A stretch of DNA of 64,000 nt. It comes from Nocardiopsis gilva YIM 90087 (GTDB lineage: Bacteria > Actinomycetota > Actinomycetes > Streptosporangiales > Streptosporangiaceae). The position numbers and the translations under genes are program-made. Position 1 is the stretch's first letter. Each line of letters opens with the position of its first letter. The DNA is taken from NCBI RefSeq assembly GCF_002263495.1, contig NZ_CP022753.1, forward strand, positions 6,006,312 to 6,070,311, read 5' to 3'. Below the pieces are notes generated by a model, which had not been told where the DNA came from, made no database searches, and was given only the letters and a program-made list of their open reading frames with translations. Of the stretch, positions 25,592 through 32,590 are shown piece after piece.

Positions 25592-26269
25592 GTGACCACA
25601 GCCAGGCGTCCACACGTCGTCGCGTTCGACGTCATGGAGACCCTGTTCCCGCTCACGCCACTGGAGTGGCGGTTCCGCGAGGCGGGGGTCCCCCGGGTGC
25701 TGATGCACCGCTGGTTCGCCCACGTGCTCCGCGACGCGTTCGCACTGACCGCGGCGGGCGACTACCGGCCCTTCGGTGACCTGGCGCGCGGCGCACTGCA
25801 GGACATCACCGGCCACCAGGTCTCGGCGGCGGCCGTGGAATCGATCGTGCAGGCGCTCGCCTCGCTGGACGTCCGGCCGGACGCCGACGCCGCGGTGCGG
25901 CGGATCCGTGATGCCGAGGTGCGCGTGGTCGCGCTGACCAACTCGTCGGAGGAGAACGCCCGCTCCCTGCTCGACCGGGCCGGGCTCGCCGTCCACATGG
26001 AGCACGTGCTCTCGGCCGGCAAGCTGCGCCGGTTCAAACCCGCCCCCGAGCCCTACCACTACGCCGCGGAGGTGTGCGAGGTCGAGCCCGACCGCATGGC
26101 CATGGTGACGTGCCACGCCTGGGACGTGCACGGCGCCCACCGGGCCGGACTCGTCACCGGGTGGTCCGACCACCTGGAGGGCCGCTTCCCCAGCGTCTTC
26201 GCGGCGCCCGACGTGACGGGCCGGGGACTGGTCCCGGTGGCCACCGACCTGCTGGAGCTGCCCGACTGA
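25592..26269 (+). CDS. HAD-superfamily hydrolase (haloacid dehalogenase type II-like)
   Basis: A 225-residue phosphatase or dehalogenase fold. Motif 1 is VVAFDVMETLFPL with the nucleophilic Asp, motif 2 VVALTNSSEENA, then the conserved Lys in RRFKPAPEPY, and motif 4 the acidic stretch near VTCHAWDVHGAHRAG. The cap between residues 20 and 90 is helical, as in L-2-haloacid dehalogenases. Start is a GTG with GGGAG upstream. It might remove halide or phosphate; the sequence cannot tell. A CRP-type site lies 150 nt upstream. Confidence 0.83.
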   Translation: MTTARRPHVVAFDVMETLFPLTPLEWRFREAGVPRVLMHRWFAHVLRDAFALTAAGDYRPFGDLARGALQDITGHQVSAAAVESIVQALASLDVRPDADAAVRRIRDAEVRVVALTNSSEENARSLLDRAGLAVHMEHVLSAGKLRRFKPAPEPYHYAAEVCEVEPDRMAMVTCHAWDVHGAHRAGLVTGWSDHLEGRFPSVFAAPDVTGRGLVPVATDLLELPD

Positions 26270-26300
26270 CCCCGTCCGACGAACCAGCAGCCTGACCGCG

Positions 26301-26603
26301 CTAGGTGGCGCCCACCTTCCACGACGGGTCGTAGTCGGGGTGGTCGTCGTAGATGGCGGCGAGGCATTCCACCGCCCGGCGCCAGGTGTGGAGTGCGGAC
26401 CACGCGCCGTTGGACTCCGCGCGGCCGCAGTGCTCCAACGTGTGCACGCAGCTGCGGTAGGCGTGGTTGTAGCCGTGGAGGATGCGCCGTTTGGCCTCCA
26501 CGTCGGCGAGCGCGCGCGGTGGTCCGCCGGTGGCGGGGGATGCTTCGTACGCCGCCTGTTCGGCCTCAGCCAGGCGGGCACTCAGGAACTCGACGATGGT
26601 CAC
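26301..26603 (-). CDS. DUF6221-family small protein
   Basis: A 100-residue helical protein of the actinobacterial DUF6221 type. It has the N-terminal TIVEFLSARLAEAEQAAYEA, the ADVEAKRRIL block and the C-terminal YDDHPDYDPSWKVG, the family hallmark. The GTG at 26603, with AAGGGAG 10 nt upstream, gives the family-like start; extending it to 26723 would add an Arg-rich tail not seen in relatives. Function unknown. It is downstream of, and probably separate from, the PknG-type operon on the same strand. Confidence 0.75.
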   Translation of the reverse strand: MTIVEFLSARLAEAEQAAYEASPATGGPPRALADVEAKRRILHGYNHAYRSCVHTLEHCGRAESNGAWSALHTWRRAVECLAAIYDDHPDYDPSWKVGAT

Positions 26604-26842
26604 CGTGCTGGACTCCCTTCGGCCGTGACCGTTGTGACGTGGTGTACCCCGAATCGGTTCCGGCCGGATGGCCTCTCGCGGCCGTCTCCGGCCGCATTTT
26701 CCCATCCGTCTCGTCACCACCACGGGTATCTTCGGCCACCGGCCACCGCGGCGTTCCGTGCCGCGCCGACCATGGCCGAATCAGGTCAGGGACCCGGCGC
26801 GACCGTGCGCCGCGGCCCCGGCACGCCCCGGCGTCACCGGGG

Positions 26843-27682
26843 TCACTCACACCCCTCGAACTGGGGGACGCTCTCGGTGACCTGAAGGCCGGTCGCGCCG
26901 AACCACTTGGCCAGCAGCTTGCGTCCGGTCCCGTCCTGGTACATCTGGGTGATCGCGGTGTTCACGGCCTCGCACCCGGTCAGGTCGTCCTTGGACACCC
27001 CGACCCCGTACCGCTCGTCGGTGAAGGGCGCGTTCACCAGCCGGAACTTCCCCGGGGCCCGCTGCATGTACCCGGCCAGGATGAGGTCGTCGGTGGAGAC
27101 CGCGTCCACATCGCCGTTGGCGAGCTGGTCGGCGCAGCCGCCGTAGGTGGCCGCCTCCACGACCTCCTTCACCTCGATGCCGCGCTCCTTGGTGATCCTG
27201 TTGGCGGAGTTCGAGCCCTTCTCCTGGCAGAGGACCTTGCCCTTCAGGTCGTGCACGTCGTCGACCGAGTCGTCGCCGGCCGCCACCAGGATGTCCTGGT
27301 GGGCCACGTAGTAGGGGCCGCCGAAGGCGATCCGGGTCTTGCGCTCGGGGGTGATCGAGTAGCTCGCCACGACCAGGTCGACCCGCTTCTTCTCGTCGGC
27401 GGCCAGCAGCACGTCCTCGCGCTGGTTGGAGGACACCGCCGAGAGCTTCACGTCGTCCTTCGTGTACCCGAGGCTCCGGGCGATGTAGTGGGCGACGTCC
27501 ACGTCGAACCCCTCGAACTCACCCTCACCGGTGGTCGAACTGATGCCGGGCTGGTCGGGCTTGACCGCGATCTTCAGCTCGCCCTCCCCGTTGACGATCG
27601 AATCGGTCTCCCTTACCCCCAGGCCGCAGGCGGTCACTGCCAGCACCGCACCGAGCGCGATGACAGACCCGCACACCCTCAT
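26843..27682 (-). CDS. glnH: GlnH-like amino-acid-binding lipoprotein
   Basis: A 279-residue periplasmic-type solute-binding protein (SBP family 3). It begins with a lipobox signal (VIALGAVLAVTACG), so it is anchored outside the membrane. Typical SBP_3 blocks are GFDVDVAHYIARSLG, DLVVASYSITPERKT and the C-terminal FGATGLQVTESVPQF. It is the last gene of a PknG-type operon, as glnH is in the mycobacterial pknG locus, where GlnH senses Asp/Glu for PknG. No ABC permease or ATPase is present, so a sensory rather than transport role is likely. The ATG at 27682 is fixed by GAGGAG 7 nt upstream. Confidence 0.85.
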   Translation of the reverse strand: MRVCGSVIALGAVLAVTACGLGVRETDSIVNGEGELKIAVKPDQPGISSTTGEGEFEGFDVDVAHYIARSLGYTKDDVKLSAVSSNQREDVLLAADEKKRVDLVVASYSITPERKTRIAFGGPYYVAHQDILVAAGDDSVDDVHDLKGKVLCQEKGSNSANRITKERGIEVKEVVEAATYGGCADQLANGDVDAVSTDDLILAGYMQRAPGKFRLVNAPFTDERYGVGVSKDDLTGCEAVNTAITQMYQDGTGRKLLAKWFGATGLQVTESVPQFEGCE

Positions 27683-27772
27683 GATCCGGCTCCTCTGGTC
27701 GTCGATGGCTTCCGTGCCGTCCGTGTCATCCACGCCGTCCGCCTCCGGTGCGTCCGCAACGGGCCGCCGGTA

Positions 27773-29254
27773 CTACCGGTACTCGGCCAGACGCGGGTAG
27801 ATCCCCGCTACCACCAGCAGCGCGATGAACAGGGTCACCACGGGCAGCAGGACGCTCCACCCGCCCTGGCCCCGCTCCCCGACCTCGACGGCCTCCCCGA
27901 AGGCCCGCTTGTGCAGGCCGATGAGGTTCGCCAGGGCCGCATCGTAGGGTTCGAAGGCCTGCTCGACCTTGCCCATCCGCAGCGCGACCGCCTTCTCGTC
28001 CTCTCCCTCCGCCGCGAGGTCGCGCATTTCCTGGTCGGCGCGCTGGAACACGGCGTACTCCCGTATCACCCGTTCCAGAGCGGCCTGCTGTCCGGGCACG
28101 CTGTCGTCCCCCATCGACTTGCCGAGGAAGCCGTAGGCGTCGCCCGGGTAGTTCGCGTAGGTGCCGGCCAGCGCGTCGACCTCCTCGGTGTAGGTCCCGA
28201 GGTTGCCGGGGACATTCCCGTCCTCCGGGCTCAGGTACAGCACCCGTTGCGCCTCCTCCAGGTAGAGCTGCTCATAGTTGAGCCGCAACCGCGGATCGAG
28301 CAGGAACCGGCTCTGGTCCCCCTGCATGTTGGTGCTGGCCAGGCGTGCCCGGGACAGGTCGAGCACCCGGTCGATCCCGTCCTCCTTGGCCGCCCGCAGG
28401 TACTCCGTCTGGGTGCCGAGCATCGCCATGGCCATCACCGTCACGACCAGCGTCCCGGCGGTGGCCAGCGCGATGGCGAGGTTGATCCGGCGGCGGAACT
28501 TCACCGCGATGTAGCGGTGGAGCGCCGCCATCACCCCCACGGTCAGCAGCCCCACAGCGGCCACCCACGTCAGGCCGACCAGCGCGGCGGTGCGCTTCTC
28601 CTCATAGGTCTGGCGGATCTCCGCCCGACCGCTGAGGGTGAGGTTGTGCGCCTTGGGCAGCAGCTCGTAGCGCATCACCCAGGTCGCCGTCCGGTAGCGG
28701 TCGAGCACCTCGTCCGACGCCGGGCCGTCGGAGTCGTCGATCCGGCTCAGCAGTCGGGCCTCGGCCACGAGCTGCTCGTAGCGGCCGAGCCCGTCGAGGA
28801 TGTCCCGAAGGTTGCGCTCCTGGGTCGTGTTCCCCTCGACGAGCTGGATCGCGCCCAGCATCGCCTCGTCAGCGGAGCGGCGGCGCTTGTCGAACGTGCG
28901 CTTCGCCGCGCCGACCGCCGCCTCCTTCCCCTCGCCGCGCAGCAGGATCATGTTGGCGACCTGGGCGTCCATGTCGCTGAGGGCGTAGTAGAGGTCGGAT
29001 GTGGCCATCACCTTCGGCCCGGCTTCCCGGCCGATGATCCGCATGCCGTCGCGCGCCTGCCCGATCGCCAGGCCGATGATGAGGAAGAGCACCAGAAGCA
29101 TGCCCAGGGAGGCCAGCGCCAGCGCGCGGATCCGCGCCGGTGTCGTCTGCGGCCAGAACGCCTCCGACATCTGGCCCTCGCTGCGCACCCGCTCGATCGC
29201 CTCGTGGGCGAGGTTGTCGGCGATGGAGGGGTCGCCCGAGGTTCCTTTCAGCAC
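27773..29254 (-). CDS. glnX: GlnX-like transmembrane sensor
   Basis: A 493-residue membrane protein with four hydrophobic helices, near residues 45-65 (ALASLGMLLVLFLIIGLAIG), 225-245, 255-275 and at the C-terminus (VLLPVVTLFIALLVVAG). Two large extracytoplasmic domains of about 150 and 190 residues are helical and rich in charged residues, as in nitrate-sensor or methyl-accepting sensing domains. The order kinase, then GlnX, then GlnH matches mycobacterial pknG loci, where GlnX relays the binding protein's signal to PknG. No kinase or HAMP-type output domain is visible, so it probably works through protein contact. GTG start, 6 nt from the FHA gene stop. Confidence 0.78.
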   Translation of the reverse strand: MLKGTSGDPSIADNLAHEAIERVRSEGQMSEAFWPQTTPARIRALALASLGMLLVLFLIIGLAIGQARDGMRIIGREAGPKVMATSDLYYALSDMDAQVANMILLRGEGKEAAVGAAKRTFDKRRRSADEAMLGAIQLVEGNTTQERNLRDILDGLGRYEQLVAEARLLSRIDDSDGPASDEVLDRYRTATWVMRYELLPKAHNLTLSGRAEIRQTYEEKRTAALVGLTWVAAVGLLTVGVMAALHRYIAVKFRRRINLAIALATAGTLVVTVMAMAMLGTQTEYLRAAKEDGIDRVLDLSRARLASTNMQGDQSRFLLDPRLRLNYEQLYLEEAQRVLYLSPEDGNVPGNLGTYTEEVDALAGTYANYPGDAYGFLGKSMGDDSVPGQQAALERVIREYAVFQRADQEMRDLAAEGEDEKAVALRMGKVEQAFEPYDAALANLIGLHKRAFGEAVEVGERGQGGWSVLLPVVTLFIALLVVAGIYPRLAEYR

Positions 29255-29260
29255 GCCCGC

Positions 29261-29968
29261 TCATCCCCTCTGGACCGTGATGACCGTCCAGGCACCCACG
29301 TAGATTCGGTCGCCGTCATGCAGCGGTACCTCCCGGTCGCGTTCGATGGGGTCGTCGGTGCCGTTGATGGTCGTCCCGTTGGTGGAGCCGACGTCCACCA
29401 CCACCCACGTGCCTCCCGGGCGGGCCAGCAGTACGGCGTGCAGATGGGAGACGGCGGGGTCTTCGGGCGGCCCGGCGAGGTCGATCTCGGGCAGGACCCG
29501 GCGCGAGGTGCTGCGCCGCCCGATGTAGACCTCCGGCTTGTTGAGGGGGACGCGGCGGCGCCGCGGGGTGGCCGGGAACCGGATGACGTCGGGGTCGAGC
29601 AGCCCCCGATCGGCCATGACCTGGTAGTAGGCGGGGTCGGCCATGATCACCGCGTGCCACAGGCCGCCCTCCGGCTTGATCACGGGCGAGATGGCCCGCG
29701 GCGGTTCGGCGAGGTGGTTCGACGACGGCTCGCTCGGGGGCGTGATGGGGAGCGAGGAGGCCACGGTCTGGTCGGCGAGCGAGAAGTCGTGACCGCACTC
29801 CTCGCAGAAGCGCCCGGCGCGCGGGGTGCCGCACTCGGGGCAGTTCTCGGCCCGCTGGGCCTGAGCGACCTCGGTCCGCCGGGCATACGGAGGTGTCGGG
29901 ATGCCGATCCCGCAGAAATCACAAAAGTCTCCCGCGGCCGAGGCGTGCCCGGCCGGACAGGTCGGCAT
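29261..29968 (-). CDS. FHA-domain protein with double zinc ribbon
   Basis: A 235-residue phospho-reader. The N-terminus has four CxxC-type knuckles (CPAGH, CDFCG, CPECG, CEECG) forming two zinc ribbons. A linker region follows, then a C-terminal FHA domain with the conserved IGRRSTSRR, SHLHA and GSTNGTTING motifs that bind phosphothreonine. In mycobacteria PknG phosphorylates the FHA protein GarA; this gene sits in a PknG operon but has a zinc-ribbon N-terminus instead of GarA's short phospho-tail. It could read out kinase activity. The ATG at 29968 has GAGAGAGGAA upstream. It overlaps no neighbour but is only 16 nt from the vWA gene. Confidence 0.85.
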   Translation of the reverse strand: MPTCPAGHASAAGDFCDFCGIGIPTPPYARRTEVAQAQRAENCPECGTPRAGRFCEECGHDFSLADQTVASSLPITPPSEPSSNHLAEPPRAISPVIKPEGGLWHAVIMADPAYYQVMADRGLLDPDVIRFPATPRRRRVPLNKPEVYIGRRSTSRRVLPEIDLAGPPEDPAVSHLHAVLLARPGGTWVVVDVGSTNGTTINGTDDPIERDREVPLHDGDRIYVGAWTVITVQRG

Positions 29969-29984
29969 GGCGTGGTTCCTCTCT

Positions 29985-31406
29985 CTATCCTGCCCCCGGG
30001 GAGTCGTCACCGGCGCGCGTGCGCACGGTCCTGGTCGAATGGGTGTCGAGCGTCATCTCGTCGACCCTGTCCACCACCGGCCGCAGCCGTACCGTCCCCG
30101 TCTTCGGATCGATGACCTCGACCACCTTGCGCAGCAGGGCGGCGGTGGCCTGGTCGCCGGATTGGCGTGCCAGGACGACGGCCCTGCCGAGGCGCTGCGT
30201 CGCGGTGGCCTCATCGCCCTCGCGCCGCGCTCGCAGCCCCTCCTGGATCGCGCGGGCGAGTTCCACCTGACCGGTGTAGTGCGCCACGCGCGGATCGATC
30301 TCTGTCGCCTTCGCCTCGTCGTCGGTCCACTCGGCGAGGATGTTGCCCGAGGCCAGCGGCGCGTCCTCGGCGGAGTGCGGGCCCAGCAGGCGCACCCATC
30401 CGGCGCGCAGTCGGCGGCCGGGCGCACCCATGGGCACGACCACGCCGATGTGGTAGGCACGGCTCTCGGTGCCCCACGACCCGGTGGGGTAGTCACCCGT
30501 GCGCGGCCCGCGGTCGACCCGCCGGGCGGTCAGGTCCTCGACGGTCGGCGCCACCTGCCGGACGAACCGGATCTGGGCCGCGTCGGGCGTCCACAGCCGC
30601 AGGCGCACGTCGGCGATGCCCTTGGCCATCGCCCGCTCGGTCATGGAGCGGAAGTCGTCCTCCAGGTCGGCCGGGTCGGCGACGATGTCGACGCCGCCGA
30701 GGAGGAACGAGGCGATCCAGCGCAGGTCGGCGACGTTCCAGTCGGTGCCCACACCCCGGCAGTCGCAGACGAACAGGCCGGCGCACATGTCCAGGGCGGT
30801 CTCGAAGACGTCGGGCTGCTCGTTGTTCTGGCCGTCGGTGAGCAGGATGGCGTGTCGGAGAGTGCCGCCGGTGTCGAAGGGGGCGAAGAGGTCGGCGGCC
30901 AGACGCAGCCACGCGCCCATGCGGGTGCCGCCGTCGGCCACGAGCCCGTCGACGGCCTCCTTGGCGGCCTGCCGGGTCTCGGCGGTCGCGGGGACGAGCC
31001 GCGCCTCGTCGGGGTAGACCATGGTCGCCGCACCCGCCCCGGAGACGATGGCGAAGTGCGCGCCGTCGCGCAGCGCGTCCACGGCGGCCCGCGCGGCGCG
31101 CTTGGCCGCGCCGATCTTCTCGCCGTACATCGACGCCGAGGTGTCGACGATGACGACCTCGGCGGCCTGCGGCGCGGCGTCGGCGGTGGTCTCGGAGGCC
31201 GTGTCGGACCGGCCGGGCCCGGGTGTGCTCGCCGCGGCGGACACCGTGACGATGGCCTGCACCTCGGTTCCGCCGAGGGGAAGGTAGGGGTTCTGCGCGA
31301 CATGGAGCCGGAACTCGGGTGACGTGGGCACGCCCGTCATGCGTCCCACGTCCCCGTGTCCCGGCTCGCCGCCCATGCGCGTCGACCCATGGTCGTCCCT
31401 CGTCAC
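29985..31406 (-). CDS. vWA-domain protein of the PknG operon
   Basis: A 473-residue cytoplasmic protein with a von Willebrand factor A domain from about residue 85. The MIDAS motif is VDTSASMYGEK, with a downstream LTDGQNNEQPD and the threonine loop in VADGGTRMG. The C-terminal 150 residues are alpha/beta followed by a helical bundle (ARAIQEGLRARREGDEATA). vWA proteins form metal-dependent scaffolds, so it may bridge kinase and reader. The GTG at 31406 overlaps the PP2C stop (GTGA); ATG starts at 31376 and 31340 are alternatives. The gene is tightly coupled to the phosphatase. Confidence 0.8.
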   Translation of the reverse strand: MTRDDHGSTRMGGEPGHGDVGRMTGVPTSPEFRLHVAQNPYLPLGGTEVQAIVTVSAAASTPGPGRSDTASETTADAAPQAAEVVIVDTSASMYGEKIGAAKRAARAAVDALRDGAHFAIVSGAGAATMVYPDEARLVPATAETRQAAKEAVDGLVADGGTRMGAWLRLAADLFAPFDTGGTLRHAILLTDGQNNEQPDVFETALDMCAGLFVCDCRGVGTDWNVADLRWIASFLLGGVDIVADPADLEDDFRSMTERAMAKGIADVRLRLWTPDAAQIRFVRQVAPTVEDLTARRVDRGPRTGDYPTGSWGTESRAYHIGVVVPMGAPGRRLRAGWVRLLGPHSAEDAPLASGNILAEWTDDEAKATEIDPRVAHYTGQVELARAIQEGLRARREGDEATATQRLGRAVVLARQSGDQATAALLRKVVEVIDPKTGTVRLRPVVDRVDEMTLDTHSTRTVRTRAGDDSPGAG

Positions 31407-32590
31407 CCGCCGTTCCCCCCACTCCCCCGAACCTGGCCGCCGGTCGGTCCGCCGCCCTGATCGCCGCCCAGCGCGGCGTTCGGCTCGGTGTCGTGCGCCT
31501 CGGGAGCCCCCGGAGAGCCGTCGGCGCCTCCTCCGTCCGCTCGTTCCGACTCCGGAACCGCGATCACCACCACCGTGATGTTGTCCCGCCCACCGGCGTC
31601 GAGGGCACGGCGTACGCACGCCTGCGCCGCGCCCAGCGGGTCCTCGCCCGCGTCGGGTACCAGGTCGGACAGTGCGGCGGGGTCCGGGAAGTAGTTCCAC
31701 AGTCCGTCGCTGCACAGCACCAGCGCCCCCGGACCGTCGGGCGTGACCGTGGTGGTGTGGCCGGCGCACGCGGTGTTGTCAGCGCCCAGCCAGGCGGTGA
31801 GCGCGTGCGCGTACGCGGAGGCGCGCGCCTCGCGCGGGGTCATCACCTTCAACGCGACCATCGCCTCGCTCCAGGAGTCGTCCCGTGTCAGCAGGGTCGA
31901 TGCGGTGGCCGCGGGGGACCCGGCCAGCCAGTAGGCGCGGCTGTCCCCGACCCAGCCGATCGTGATACCGCCCCCGCGCGCCGGGACGACGGCCGACACG
32001 TAGGTGCAGGCGGGGGCGGACTCCTCGGTCTCGGCCAGCTCGGCGACGGCGGAGGCGGCCTCCGTCAGGGCCGCCTCGGTGGCTTTCTGGGCCCCGCTGC
32101 CCGCGGCGAGCTGGTCCGCGAGGACGGCGGCCCCCGTCTCGGCGGCGACGTGCGCGGCCTGCTCGGGGTGGGGTGAGGTGGACACGCCGTCGCACACCAC
32201 CGCCACCACGGCCGGTTCCGGGCCGTCTGGCGTGAGCACCGCCATCGCGTCCTCGTTGCGATGGTGGCGCAGGCCCCGGTCGCTCACCCCGGCCACGGTC
32301 CCGGCCCGGATCTCGACGTGGTCGCGGTCGCCGGGCTGGCACATGCCGCACTCGGCGCAGTACCCGGCGGTCACGCCCGCGCCGCACCAGGTGCACGGTT
32401 CGAAGGTCGGCATCGGCCCGGTGTGGACGTCGGTTCCGTCGGCGTCGCCGTTCGATCCGCCCGCACCCGGCGCGCCGTCGGTTCCGGGCGCGGCGGGAGG
32501 GGAGGTGATGCGGTGGCCGCACCGCTCGCAGTACACATCGGCGTGGGAAACGCGTTCCTCGCAGACGGGACACGTTCGCGCCATCGTCAT
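31403..32590 (-). CDS. PP2C-type Ser/Thr phosphatase with zinc ribbons
   Basis: A 395-residue metal-dependent phosphatase. Two zinc ribbons open the protein (CPVCEE, CERCG, then CTWCG, CAECG). The PP2C domain follows from about residue 105: GLRHHRNEDAMAV (metal Asp), VVAVVCDGVST (metal Asp), IGWVGDSRAYWL, and LCSDGLWNYF plus GGRDNITVVVI near the end. All five metal and phosphate motifs are intact, so it should be active. The C-terminus is a Gly/Pro-rich tail. It overlaps the kinase stop by ATGA. A kinase and its antagonist phosphatase in one operon is a classic on/off pair, so its likely substrate is the FHA protein or the kinase itself. Confidence 0.9.
   Translation of the reverse strand: MTMARTCPVCEERVSHADVYCERCGHRITSPPAAPGTDGAPGAGGSNGDADGTDVHTGPMPTFEPCTWCGAGVTAGYCAECGMCQPGDRDHVEIRAGTVAGVSDRGLRHHRNEDAMAVLTPDGPEPAVVAVVCDGVSTSPHPEQAAHVAAETGAAVLADQLAAGSGAQKATEAALTEAASAVAELAETEESAPACTYVSAVVPARGGGITIGWVGDSRAYWLAGSPAATASTLLTRDDSWSEAMVALKVMTPREARASAYAHALTAWLGADNTACAGHTTTVTPDGPGALVLCSDGLWNYFPDPAALSDLVPDAGEDPLGAAQACVRRALDAGGRDNITVVVIAVPESERADGGGADGSPGAPEAHDTEPNAALGGDQGGGPTGGQVRGSGGNGG

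Noticed and set aside
26393-30115. 1240-codon open frame on the plus strand
   Set aside because: It is antisense to the GlnH, GlnX and FHA genes; its translation is His/Arg/Val-rich without domains. High-GC third-position bias opens such frames opposite real genes.
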